Source: SIG587 sp045531585
GTDB lineage: Bacteria; Bacillota; Clostridia; Oscillospirales; Acutalibacteraceae
Direction of reading: 5' to 3'
Assembly: GCA_045531585.1 (NCBI GenBank)
Contig: JAZSEH010000029.1
Location: 1 to 35,067 of the forward strand
DNA length: 35,067 bases
Part shown: positions 7,440 through 14,828 of the stretch, piece after piece
How positions within the stretch are numbered: the first letter of the stretch is position 1
Layout: the number at the start of each line of letters is the position of its first letter
Made by a program: the position numbers and the translations under genes
Notes under the pieces: generated by a model
Databases searched by the model: none
Told to the model about the DNA's origin: nothing
The model's input: only the letters and a program-made list of their open reading frames with translations

Positions 7440-7906
7440 GTGAAATCAGGCGTTATTTAAGGGATAATAATTCTATACGGGTCAGTCGTTCAATAAAGGA
7501 TACAGCCTATCGTGCAATGCAGGTAAAGGAAAAGCTTATAAATAAAAATCAGCGTGAGCCAACGGTAAAGGAAATTGCACAAGAGCTTGGCATAGATACA
7601 AGAGACGTTGTAATTGCCCTTGAAAGTATTACCGAACCCATCTCACTTTATGAACCGGTATATTCCGGTGGTGGCGATACAATATACGTGCTTGACCAGA
7701 TAGGTGATGATAACGACGACGAAAATTGGCTTGGCGAAATATCACTCAAGGAGGCAATAAAGGGACTGAGTGATAGGGAAAAAAAGATACTCACCCTTCG
7801 CTTTATGCAGGGTAAGACCCAAATGGAGGTTTCAAGCGAGATAGGTATTTCTCAGGCACAGGTATCCCGTCTTGAAAAATGTGCACTTGATAAAATAAGA
7901 GGTTAA
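7424..7906 (+). CDS. sigG: 3' part of sigG (sporulation sigma factor, regions 3-4)
   Basis: An open frame of 160 codons corresponding to the C-terminal ~60% of sigma-G, the late forespore sigma factor. Similarity to SigG starts at 'VPMIIGEIRRYLRDNN' and runs through region 3 ('KEIAQELGIDTRDVVIALE'), 'SLYEPVYSGGGDTIYVLDQI', and the region 4 helix-turn-helix ('GKTQMEVSSEIGISQAQVSRLEK'). Regions 1-2, with core-binding and -10 recognition (about 105 residues), are missing and are not elsewhere in the window. The frame has no internal stop, and no ribosome site precedes the GTG, so as it stands it is unlikely to give a working protein. Position before ylmC/ymxH is typical of sigG. Either it is rejoined by DNA recombination or it is a recent break. 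Confidence 0.88.
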   Translation: MPMIIGEIRRYLRDNNSIRVSRSIKDTAYRAMQVKEKLINKNQREPTVKEIAQELGIDTRDVVIALESITEPISLYEPVYSGGGDTIYVLDQIGDDNDDENWLGEISLKEAIKGLSDREKKILTLRFMQGKTQMEVSSEIGISQAQVSRLEKCALDKIRG

Positions 7907-7946
7907 CTATAATATTTTGCAGCATATAATGTAGCGAGGTGATATT

Positions 7947-8228
7947 ATGTGCTGCAAAATTGCCGATCTAAAAAACAAACAGGTAGTCTGTGTTAGTGAC
8001 GGGTGTGTGCTGGGCTTTGTTGGAGACGTGGAGTTTGATATTGAAAACGGCTCCCTTACCGCGATTATAATTTACGGTAAACCTAAGCTTTTCGGTTTGC
8101 TTGGCAGGGAGGACGATATTAAAATATTGTGGAAGGATATAAGTGTAATAGGCAACGAGACCGTGCTTGTAAACTGTGCAGAAATATTTAAAGAAAAAAA
8201 CGGCGGTATATTTAAAATGAATCAGTAA
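7947..8228 (+). CDS. YlmC/YmxH-family PRC-barrel sporulation protein
   Basis: A 93-residue protein with a single PRC-barrel-like domain ('CKIADLKNKQVVCVSDGCVLGFVGDVEFDIENGSLTAIII' region, then 'FGLLGREDDIKILWKDISVIG'). The start ATG at 7947 follows GAGGTGAT. The YlmC/YmxH family is found in spore formers, commonly directly downstream of sigG, as here (40 bp). Its molecular role is not established; a structural or scaffolding part in sporulation is assumed. A CATATAATG stretch at 7923-7931 could be a -10 of its own promoter, which would let it be expressed although sigG is broken. Family assignment is good. Confidence 0.82.
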   Translation: MCCKIADLKNKQVVCVSDGCVLGFVGDVEFDIENGSLTAIIIYGKPKLFGLLGREDDIKILWKDISVIGNETVLVNCAEIFKEKNGGIFKMNQ

Positions 8229-8235
8229 ATTATAC

Positions 8236-8264
8236 ATACGGGGCGTTTGCTCCGTATTTTTTTT
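8236..8264 (+). terminator. Terminator after ylmC/ymxH-like gene
   Basis: ATACGGGGC (8236-8244), loop GTTT, GCTCCGTAT (8249-8257), then eight T in all. It closes the sigG-ylmC transcription unit and separates it from spoIVB. Confidence 0.88.
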
Positions 8265-8345
8265 GGAATTTTTTAAATAAAATGCGTCTATTTACCACGG
8301 TTTAAAACTGTAAAAATACATAAATTAAAGGGGAGAAAGGAAGTG

Positions 8346-9596
8346 ATGAAAATTAAGTTTTTTAAAGGGCTTTTTAAAGGCTTGTCTGTTGCTTTGTCAA
8401 TTATATGCGCAGTTATTTTTGGTATGCTTTTTTACTTGAATACAACAGTTTCGCAAAACTATAAGGTACATTCAGGTGAAAAACTGAAGCTTGATACCAA
8501 TATTCCCGTAAAAGCCGTATATAATACCGCGGCATTTTCCCAAACAAACCTTAATAAAAAAATAGGCTCCACTTTTAGCGTGGACCTGAAAATGCTTGGA
8601 ATTATTCCCGTATCCACCGTACAGGTTCAGGTGGTTGACAATATGCACGTTGCCGTACTTGGAAGTCTTTTCGGTATACGCATATATACCGAAGGCGTTA
8701 TGGTTGTGGATATAACCGACGTTGATGCTCCGTCAGGGAATTATTCTCCTGCAAAGGCCGCGGGAATTAAAAAAGGTGACGTTATAATATCAATAGACGG
8801 ACAAAAGGTAACGTCTAATGAAGAGGTAGGCAAAATTATTGAAAATTCAAACGGCCGTAAGCTTACCTTCAAAGTATCTCGTAACTCCAAACAGTTCAGC
8901 ACTAATCTTTGTCCCGAAAGATCTGTAGAAACGGGACAGTACCGTGCAGGTCTTTGGGTGAGGGACAGCAGTGCAGGCATTGGCACCCTTACCTTCTACA
9001 GCCCTTCAAACGGAATAATCTGCGGTCTGGGTCACGGAATATGCGATTCCGACACAGGCGTGCTGCTACCCTTGAGCTCAGGTCAGCTTGTGGGCGCGCG
9101 GCTAATCTCCCTTGAAAAGGGGAAGGCAGGCGTACCGGGAGAACTTAAAGGAAGGTTCACATCGGATCTTATAGCATCACTGGACACAAACTGCAATGTG
9201 GGCGTATATGGCTCCCTTTTATGCGAGATAAATGTGTCTGACCTGACTCAAATTGCTTTAAAACAGGAGGTAAAGGACGGCGAAGCACAAATATTGTGCA
9301 CCGTAGGCGAAGGCGGCCCAACTGCCTATTCCTGTACCGTAAAGCGCAAAAGTAACCTAACCGCAGGGGATACTCAACACCTTATTGTAAAGGTTACAGA
9401 TCCCCGTCTGCTTGAAACCACCGGAGGAATCATACAAGGAATGAGCGGCTCCCCAATCATACAAAACGGAAAATTGATTGGCTCAGTAACGCACGTCCTG
9501 ATCGATGATCCCACAACAGGCTACGGTGTTTATGCAGAAAGTATGCTGGAAACGGCACAAAGCGTGGCAGAAGAAAATTTAAAAGAAGCATCGTAA
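8346..9596 (+). CDS. spoIVB: SpoIVB signalling serine protease
   Basis: SpoIVB, about 416 residues, full length for the family. In known spore formers it is made in the forespore, crosses into the intermembrane space and triggers pro-sigma-K processing. Seen here: an N-terminal membrane anchor (about 10-30), a PDZ domain (about 118-185, with 'SPAKAAGIKKGDVIISIDGQKV'), and the S55 peptidase domain, with the catalytic histidine in 'GLGHGICDSDTG' and catalytic serine in 'QGMSGSPII'. A GTG at 8343 is an alternative start: GGGAG at 8331-8335 suits GTG, while AAGG closer in suits the ATG at 8346. In Bacillus subtilis spoIVB directly precedes spo0A; here 3.7 kb of other sequence intervenes. Confidence 0.96.
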   Translation: MKIKFFKGLFKGLSVALSIICAVIFGMLFYLNTTVSQNYKVHSGEKLKLDTNIPVKAVYNTAAFSQTNLNKKIGSTFSVDLKMLGIIPVSTVQVQVVDNMHVAVLGSLFGIRIYTEGVMVVDITDVDAPSGNYSPAKAAGIKKGDVIISIDGQKVTSNEEVGKIIENSNGRKLTFKVSRNSKQFSTNLCPERSVETGQYRAGLWVRDSSAGIGTLTFYSPSNGIICGLGHGICDSDTGVLLPLSSGQLVGARLISLEKGKAGVPGELKGRFTSDLIASLDTNCNVGVYGSLLCEINVSDLTQIALKQEVKDGEAQILCTVGEGGPTAYSCTVKRKSNLTAGDTQHLIVKVTDPRLLETTGGIIQGMSGSPIIQNGKLIGSVTHVLIDDPTTGYGVYAESMLETAQSVAEENLKEAS

Positions 9597-9600
9597 AAAA

Positions 9601-9724
9601 CCTCCCTTGCCCTAAAGGGAGGGGGACCAACCGACAGGTTGGTGGAGGGATATAAATATTTAGAAAGAATCCCCTCGCCACGCTGATGCGCGGCCCTCTC
9701 CTCTCTAGGCGAGGGGCGTTCTTT
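9601..9724. repeat. Composite hairpin repeat after spoIVB
   Basis: Three successive stems: CCTCCCTT (9601-9608) with AAGGGAGG (9615-9622); ACCAACC (9626-9632) with GGTTGGT (9637-9643); and CCCCTCGCC (9671-9679) with GGCGAGGGG (9708-9716), the last extended by AAAGAA/TTCTTT. This GC-rich block in an AT-rich region looks like a dispersed intergenic repeat of clostridial genomes. It may also stop spoIVB transcription. It contains no reading frame with support. Confidence 0.65.
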
Positions 9725-9729
9725 ACATC

Positions 9730-9758
9730 TTGCAATTTTCAAAACCATGTGGTAAACT
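9730..9758 (+). promoter_or_regulatory. Promoter of structured RNA copy A
   Basis: TTGCAA (9730-9735), 17-base spacer, TAAACT (9753-9758), with a TGTGG just before the -10. The predicted transcript start, near 9765, coincides with the first base of the closing helix of the RNA. Confidence 0.6.
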
Positions 9759-9764
9759 AAGGTT

Positions 9765-9979
9765 ACCAAACTAACTGAATAATGTGTGAAATTGTGTATG
9801 TTCTTTTTATAGGGATAATTACGTTTAATTTGGTTATATCTATATTGCATATGAATTTGATAAAAACGCAAATTCCAGCAATGTAGGTATGTGCGTTTGC
9901 ACCCATTTCACATTTGTTAGTTTGGCGACTATCGAAGTTTGCGTTTTTTGTGCGGTTACTTCGGTAGCCGCACTTTTTA
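9765..9979 (+). ncRNA. Structured small RNA, copy A (about 215 nt)
   Basis: Helix P1: CCAAACTAAC (9766-9775) with GTTAGTTTGG (9916-9925). P2: TGTGAAAT (9785-9792) with ATTTCACA (9905-9912). P4: TATCTA (9837-9842)/TAGGTA (9884-9889), ATTGC (9844-9848)/GCAAT (9878-9882) and GAATTT (9853-9858)/AAATTC (9870-9875). Loop-side bases AAAAACGCAAATT (9862-9874) can pair with AAGTTTGCGTTTTT (9935-9948), a pseudoknot. A terminator ends it: GTGCGGTTAC, TTCG, GTAGCCGCAC, TTTTT (9950-9978). Copy B at 30495 has the same helices with different bases. It has its own promoter and terminator, so it is a free RNA, not a leader. Known class not identified; the raiA motif of Clostridia (a sporulation-linked RNA of similar size) is one candidate to test. 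Confidence 0.75.
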
Positions 9980-9997
9980 TTTTTGTTTTGCTATTTA

Positions 9998-10026
9998 TTG
10001 CATAAAACAAAGGTTTGTGTTATTAT
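9998..10026 (+). promoter_or_regulatory. Promoter of TPR/YwqG-like gene
   Basis: TTGCAT (9998-10003), 17-base spacer, TATTAT (10021-10026), just downstream of the RNA terminator and 25 bp before the start codon. Confidence 0.6.
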
Positions 10027-10050
10027 GTTACAAATTCTAGGGGTGTTTTT

Positions 10051-12018
10051 ATGGAAAGAGATTTGTTTTATGATTTTAAGTTGAAATTATTTGATTGGTT
10101 AGATGAGGCATTAAAAAATGGTTCGCCTGATAATGTCGTTGCGCTTTGTTTTAAGATATATGAATGTGAAAATTGCAACTGGCGTTTGGAACTAATAGCA
10201 GCTGATAATTATGACAAAAATAATGATGATTGGGCTTGTAATGCAGTGTGCGATTTCGGTACGCGTGATAAGCCTTTTATTTGGGGTGAACCGCCTCGTT
10301 CAAAATGGGAATTTGTTAAAAATAAAATTGTGTTGGCGTTGAATGAATATCTTAAAAATGGTAAATATGCTGACATTTTGGAGTCTAAAAAATGTGTGTG
10401 CGTTGGGTTTGTTGAAGGTGATTTAACGGTTATACATACTAAAAAGCGACAAAAATTATATATTCCTAAGCATTTTATTTTTGCCGTAATTACGATAGCA
10501 GCTGCAGTTGGAGTGTATTTACTTGATGTTTTTGTTTTTAATAATTCATATCAAGAAAACATCTTTAGATTTATTTTATTATGTGCTTCAATAATAGTAT
10601 GTTACGTTAAAATCGCAATAAGTAAAAATAATGAATTTGCTGCGATTGAAAAGGAATTTTCTTATGAAATCGGCCTAGCATTTAAGTATGATAAATGCAC
10701 AAGAATTCAACTTTTAAAAGCAATTAAATTTTATTGCAAAGAAAATTATTTGAAATGTATTAATACGCTCAAAAAAGTCTATGATAAAGTAGAAAATTCG
10801 CATGATAACCAGGCAATCCAACTGATTTTAGCTATGGCATGTGAGAAAATTGACAGTGTTGACCAAGCGATACAGACCTATAATTTTGTTTTGCAAGAAA
10901 ATCCATTAAATCTTACTGCACTTCATAATATGGCGGCAATTTATGCTGGTAAGGAAGATTATGAAGGTGCAATTAACTATGCTACCACTGCGGTTAATGC
11001 ATGGCGCGACCCTTATGCCTATGTGACATTAGCATCAGCATATTTGAAAACGTTTAACTTAGAAAAGGCAAAATTAAATGCTCACACCGCATTTAAACTT
11101 ATGCCTGATATGGTTCAATGTGTCAATGTATTAGCCATTGCATATGCCTTAGAAAATAATCCAAAATCGGATGAGTATTTAAACCTTTCAATTAAATTGG
11201 GTGGCGAAAAAGAGAGACTTGTTTCTGCAATACAATTTTATAAAGATAGCTATGAAGAACACCAAAAACAAAGGGAAAGAATTGCCTCACTTTTAAACAA
11301 GTGGCGAGAATTTACCTTAAAGCAAACAATTGCGGTAATGCTTTCTGATGAGAAGAGTAAAAGTATTATCGGTGGTAATATAAATGAAGAACCACCCTTA
11401 TCTAAAAGCGGGGAAGATATGAGATTGTTAGCAGCGATATTTTGTTCGGAATTACCGCAAAACACTATTATGCCTCAAAAAGGGGTTTTAAGATTTTATA
11501 TTACACAAGACGAATATTACGGCGCTGATTTTGATAATATGAATTTAAATAAACAAAACAATTTTAGGGTTTTATTTGATGAAAATGAAGAAAATTATAT
11601 AACAACACTTTCAAATGAAATTGACGCTAATTTCCCAATTCTTCGCAGCAGGTATTTATCCTTTGCCGAAGTTTATGAGGGTATGACGTTATCTGATTAT
11701 AGGTTTGAAAAAAACTTTGAAAAATTGCTCGAAAATTTGGATATTAAAGTTGCGGAAGAAGATTTAGCTATATTTGAAGAAGAAATTAATTCGTTTGAGC
11801 ACAAAATTTTGGGCTATCCTTCCTTCACACAGGATGACCCACGTTTTGAAGAATTTGAAAAGTATGATACCTTGCTCTTCCAGCTTGCGAGTGAAAGTGT
11901 TGACGGCGATGATGAGATAATGTTTGGTGATTCGGGTGTGATGCAATTCTTTATACCTGCTGATAAGCTTAAAAAACATGATTTTTCGGATGTGCTTTAT
12001 ACGTGGGATTGTTATTAA
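10051..12018 (+). CDS. TPR membrane protein with C-terminal YwqG/DUF1963-like domain
   Basis: A 655-residue multidomain protein. The ATG at 10051 follows AGGGGTG; the promoter at 9998-10026 argues against the upstream in-frame codon at 10015. Order: a soluble N-terminal domain (1-135) that I do not recognise, two membrane segments (about 141-163 and 171-190), a TPR-like helical region (about 215-420; 'AIQTYNFVLQENPLNLTALHNMAAIYAGKEDYEGAINYATTAV' region), and a C-terminal domain (about 440-655) with DUF1963/YwqG features: 'FCSELPQN', 'GYPSFTQDDPRFEEF', 'LLFQLASE', 'GDSGVMQFFIPADKLKKHDFSDVLYTWDCY'. YwqG proteins are frequent in polymorphic-toxin immunity loci, but no toxin is seen nearby. Its AT-rich codon use differs from neighbours and it sits between spoIVB and spo0A, suggesting transfer. 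Function unknown. Confidence 0.75.
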   Translation: MERDLFYDFKLKLFDWLDEALKNGSPDNVVALCFKIYECENCNWRLELIAADNYDKNNDDWACNAVCDFGTRDKPFIWGEPPRSKWEFVKNKIVLALNEYLKNGKYADILESKKCVCVGFVEGDLTVIHTKKRQKLYIPKHFIFAVITIAAAVGVYLLDVFVFNNSYQENIFRFILLCASIIVCYVKIAISKNNEFAAIEKEFSYEIGLAFKYDKCTRIQLLKAIKFYCKENYLKCINTLKKVYDKVENSHDNQAIQLILAMACEKIDSVDQAIQTYNFVLQENPLNLTALHNMAAIYAGKEDYEGAINYATTAVNAWRDPYAYVTLASAYLKTFNLEKAKLNAHTAFKLMPDMVQCVNVLAIAYALENNPKSDEYLNLSIKLGGEKERLVSAIQFYKDSYEEHQKQRERIASLLNKWREFTLKQTIAVMLSDEKSKSIIGGNINEEPPLSKSGEDMRLLAAIFCSELPQNTIMPQKGVLRFYITQDEYYGADFDNMNLNKQNNFRVLFDENEENYITTLSNEIDANFPILRSRYLSFAEVYEGMTLSDYRFEKNFEKLLENLDIKVAEEDLAIFEEEINSFEHKILGYPSFTQDDPRFEEFEKYDTLLFQLASESVDGDDEIMFGDSGVMQFFIPADKLKKHDFSDVLYTWDCY

Positions 12019-12132
12019 TTTATGAGTCCTATATTGACACACTAATTAAGCGTTTTTCCCTTTTGTACGACTTTTACTTTATTTCTTTAGCCGTTAAGCA
12101 AACTGATGTATAGACAATAGTCAAATAAAGCA

Positions 12133-12161
12133 TTGATTTTCGTGATATTTTAAGTTATACT
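12133..12161 (+). promoter_or_regulatory. Promoter of sugar isomerase gene
   Basis: TTGATT (12133-12138), 17-base spacer, TATACT (12156-12161). The start codon follows 30 bp later with AGGAG between. Confidence 0.6.
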
Positions 12162-12190
12162 GATTTTATGAAATTTCAGGAGTTGATTTT

Positions 12191-13081
12191 ATGAAAAAAA
12201 TAAGTGTTGCTATTGATGGCGGCTTTAGGGGCTTAAAATTAGAAGAATCTCTTGAACTTGTTAAAAGAAGCGGCTTTGATGCGGTAGATATTGGTTTAGA
12301 GTCCTTTTCTTTGGACGGTCCGATTTACGGCGGCTCTCAAGATGAAATGGAAACTTTCTTTTACGGAATAAAGAAAAAGTGTGAGGATTTAGAGCTTACT
12401 ATCGGCCAGACCCACGGCAGATGCGAAACCTATTATCCTAATGATGAGCCACGAAAAGAATGGGTACATAAAATCTGTGAAAAGGATTTTAATGCAACTG
12501 CACTTCTCGGCGCTCCTGCTTGTGTTGTTCACTTTATAAATTCTACTAAATGGGGTCAGGCTCCTGCACACTATATGCGTTACGTTTCTAATGAAATGTT
12601 TAAGGCAATAATCCCTTCTGCCGAAAAGCATAAGGTTAAAATTGCGCTTGAAACCTTCGGCGCTGCAAGGGTTCACGGTGCAAGAATTAGAGATTTCTTT
12701 GCTGACCCTAATGAGTACCTGTGGCAGTATAACCAGATGGATACAGAGTATAAGACAATGTGTGTGGATACAGGCCATACACATGAGGCAGGTTCCTTCT
12801 GGGTGCCTCCCGCAGATGAAATGATTAGAGTTTTGGGTAAAGACGTAACTCTGCTCCACCTGCACGATAACTCAGGACATTGGGATGATCATATGCTTCC
12901 CGGTATGGGTAATATAAATTGGCCCAAGGTATTTGATGCTCTTGACGATATAGGTTATAAAGGCACATATAACCACGAATTAACTCTTCATTTCTGCGGT
13001 ACTATGCTGGAGGATTATTTAACCTTCTGTGCTAAGTATTTAAGGAAGTTTATTGATAATCACGGCAATATGCATAAATAA
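12191..13081 (+). CDS. Sugar phosphate isomerase/epimerase
   Basis: A 296-residue TIM-barrel protein of the xylose-isomerase-like superfamily. Candidate metal ligands: Glu in 'IALETFG' (about 155), Asp/His in 'CVDTGHTHEAG' (about 196-203), His in 'LLHLHDNSGHWDDH' and the last Glu in 'YNHELTL'. The start is supported by CAGGAG 8 bases upstream. It has its own promoter and a strong terminator, so it stands alone; no transporter or kinase accompanies it. It is only distantly similar to the isomerase at 4035-4889. Substrate unknown. It is part of the block separating spoIVB from spo0A. Confidence 0.9.
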   Translation: MKKISVAIDGGFRGLKLEESLELVKRSGFDAVDIGLESFSLDGPIYGGSQDEMETFFYGIKKKCEDLELTIGQTHGRCETYYPNDEPRKEWVHKICEKDFNATALLGAPACVVHFINSTKWGQAPAHYMRYVSNEMFKAIIPSAEKHKVKIALETFGAARVHGARIRDFFADPNEYLWQYNQMDTEYKTMCVDTGHTHEAGSFWVPPADEMIRVLGKDVTLLHLHDNSGHWDDHMLPGMGNINWPKVFDALDDIGYKGTYNHELTLHFCGTMLEDYLTFCAKYLRKFIDNHGNMHK

Positions 13082-13110
13082 AAAGCAAGTGGCGAGAGCC
13101 ACTTGCTTTT
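13081..13110 (+). terminator. Terminator of sugar isomerase gene
   Basis: AAAAGCAAGTGGC (13081-13093), loop GAGA, GCCACTTGCTTTT (13098-13110): a 13-bp perfect stem beginning at the stop codon, with A and T flanks so it may work in both directions. Confidence 0.88.
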
Positions 13111-13196
13111 GCATATATTTTGCGTGATGACCGTAAAATATAGACATAGCGTGAAGTTTGTTATTACCGCCATAATGCTGTTGATAAAAATTTTTT

Positions 13197-13217
13197 ATTG
13201 TCGAATAGTGCGACAGT
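13197..13217. promoter_or_regulatory. Paired 0A boxes upstream of spo0A
   Basis: ATTGTCGAA (13197-13205) matches the Spo0A box consensus TTTGTCRAA at 8 of 9 positions. ACTGTCGCA on the minus strand (13217-13209) matches at 7 of 9. They form an inverted repeat, TGTCG and CGACA, about 60 bp upstream of the spo0A -35 box. Autoregulation of spo0A through such boxes is known in Bacillus; here it is inferred. Confidence 0.6.
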
Positions 13218-13274
13218 ATGAATGAAATTATTTCCATTTTTTATTAATTTTACCAAATTGTATGATTAAATCTG

Positions 13275-13303
13275 TTGAAGCGATAAAAAGTGTGTGCTAT
13301 TAT
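13275..13303 (+). promoter_or_regulatory. Promoter of spo0A
   Basis: TTGAAG (13275-13280), 17-base spacer, TATTAT (13298-13303), giving a transcript start near 13310 just before the GGAGG at 13324. A separate sigma-H promoter, as in Bacillus, was not evident. Confidence 0.55.
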
Positions 13304-13336
13304 TAGCGCATACTTTTTGATTTGGAGGAAAAAACA

Positions 13337-14113
13337 GTGGAAATGAAACTTAATGTAATTATTGCGGATGATACTACGGAGCTGGGACAAAACTGTGCAA
13401 ATGCCCTTAAAGGCTATGGTATGGAGGTTAAGCTTTGCCCTAAAAACGGTCTTACACTTGTTGAAAAAATAAAGAGCATAAAGCCTGACGTTGTTATCGC
13501 AGACGTATTTATGCCCAATCTTGACATAATCGGTGTGTTGGAGGCTTTAAAAAATTTAAATTTACATACAAAGCCTTTGGTTATGGTTATGTCGAGCTTT
13601 GATAATCCCGTGCTTGAAAAAGAGGCTCTTGAAGCAGGCGCTACATATTACTTCTTAAAACCCTTTGATATAAATACAATGGCAGAACGTATAATCAAGC
13701 TTGCAGGACGAAAAAATGATACAAGGCCTATTGTTATTTCAGATAATACAGTAACTGACCCGCAGCTTGAGGTTATGGTAACCGATATAATTCATCAAAT
13801 AGGCGTACCGGCACATATTAAAGGTTATCACTATTTACGTGAGGCAATAATACTCACACTTAAAGACGGTGAAACTATGAACAGCGTTACCAAGGTGCTT
13901 TATCCAACCGTTGCAAAAAGACATTCCACCACCGCCTCCCGTGTAGAGCGTGCTATTCGCCACGCTATAGAGGTTGCCTGGGATAGAGGCGATATAGACG
14001 TACTTAATTCTTACTTTGGATACACTATTCAAAATCAACGCGGAAAGCCTACTAACAGTGAATTTATTGCAATGATTGCCGATAAGCTTCGTTTGCGCTT
14101 AAAAATAGCATAA
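13337..14113 (+). CDS. spo0A: Spo0A, master regulator of sporulation
   Basis: Response regulator of about 258 residues that, when phosphorylated, commits the cell to sporulation. The receiver domain (1-125) has the acidic pair in 'IIADDT', the phospho-acceptor Asp in 'VVIADVFMPN' (about 56), and the conserved Lys in 'FLKPFD'. The Spo0A-specific C-terminal DNA-binding domain (about 150-258) is complete, including 'GVPAHIKGYHYLREAI', 'YPTVAKRHSTTASRVERAIRHAIEVAWDRG' region and 'KPTNSEFIAMIADKLRL'. The start is GTG at 13337, 8 bases after GGAGG; an ATG at 13343 is less well placed. Two 0A boxes lie upstream. Confidence 0.97.
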   Translation: MEMKLNVIIADDTTELGQNCANALKGYGMEVKLCPKNGLTLVEKIKSIKPDVVIADVFMPNLDIIGVLEALKNLNLHTKPLVMVMSSFDNPVLEKEALEAGATYYFLKPFDINTMAERIIKLAGRKNDTRPIVISDNTVTDPQLEVMVTDIIHQIGVPAHIKGYHYLREAIILTLKDGETMNSVTKVLYPTVAKRHSTTASRVERAIRHAIEVAWDRGDIDVLNSYFGYTIQNQRGKPTNSEFIAMIADKLRLRLKIA

Positions 14114-14128
14114 AATGGTAAAAAATGT

Positions 14129-14157
14129 TTGTAAAAAGCTATGAGTTGTGGTAAAAT
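14129..14157 (+). promoter_or_regulatory. Promoter of cytidylate-kinase-like gene
   Basis: TTGTAA (14129-14134), 17-base spacer, TAAAAT (14152-14157) with an extended TGG before the -10. It starts 15 bp after the spo0A stop codon. Confidence 0.6.
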
Positions 14158-14208
14158 AAAAATATAAACGCAGAGCTTCGTTTATCTACATTTTCAAGAG
14201 GTGATACA

Positions 14209-14826
14209 ATGGGTAATTTAGTAATAACTATTGGCCGACAGTTTGGTAGCGGCGGAAGTGATGTTGGAAAGCTTGTTGCTGAGCGTATGGGAATCAAGCT
14301 TTATGATAAGGAGCTTATAAACCTTGCCGCAAAACAAAGTGGTCTTAGCGAACATATTCTTGAAGATTATGACGAACGCCCTACAAACAGTTTTCTTTAC
14401 TCCTTGTCCCTTGGCGCATATTCTTTTGATTCTGCACTTGCCGGGGTTCCCAATATGCCTATAGTTGATAAGGTTTTTATGGTTCAGTCTCAAATAATTA
14501 AGGATATTGCTGCAAAGGAATCCTGTGTAATTATAGGTCGTTGTGCCGAAAGTGTTTTAAAGGAACATGATTCCTTGCTTTCAGTTTTTATTCATTCGGA
14601 TATTGAAAGAAGAATTGACCGTGTTTGCCAAAAAGAGGGTATTTCAAGGTCTGCCGCTTCTGACCTTATTAAGAAAACCGATAAAAAGCGTGCAAGCTAC
14701 CATAACTATTTTTCCGAGGGACGCTGGGGTGACGCCGCTTCATATGATATATGTCTTGACAGTAAGATGGGAATTGATCATATGGCAAGAATAATTCAGT
14801 ATTGCGCTGAAAACAAATTATTTTAA
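14209..14826 (+). CDS. Cytidylate kinase-like family protein
   Basis: A 205-residue P-loop kinase-like protein. The Walker A-like loop is 'ITIGRQFGSGGSDVGKLVAE' at the N-terminus, followed by 'YDKELINLAAKQSGL', and a lid-type region with 'IIGRCAESVL' and 'HSDIERRIDRV' further on. This belongs to the cytidylate kinase-like family common in gut Clostridia, which is distinct from the essential Cmk. The physiological substrate is unknown. The start ATG follows AGAGGTGAT. It has its own promoter and ends at a terminator whose 3' arm carries the ribosome site of yunB. Confidence 0.85.
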   Translation: MGNLVITIGRQFGSGGSDVGKLVAERMGIKLYDKELINLAAKQSGLSEHILEDYDERPTNSFLYSLSLGAYSFDSALAGVPNMPIVDKVFMVQSQIIKDIAAKESCVIIGRCAESVLKEHDSLLSVFIHSDIERRIDRVCQKEGISRSAASDLIKKTDKKRASYHNYFSEGRWGDAASYDICLDSKMGIDHMARIIQYCAENKLF

Positions 14827-14828
14827 CT

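Noticed and set aside
9457..9871. Minus-strand frames across the end of spoIVB and the hairpin repeats
   Set aside because: They run through stem-loops and the RNA gene and have no ribosome site.
9765..9979. RNA copy A as a riboswitch leader of the TPR/YwqG-like gene
   Set aside because: A separate promoter (9998-10026) follows the RNA terminator, so the gene does not need the RNA as its leader.
13285..13318. Terminator-like hairpin AAAAGTGTGTGC/GCGCATACTTTTT directly before spo0A
   Set aside because: The spo0A -10 box lies inside it, so most of the stem is not transcribed from that promoter. It may stop readthrough from upstream, but a spo0A attenuator is not supported.
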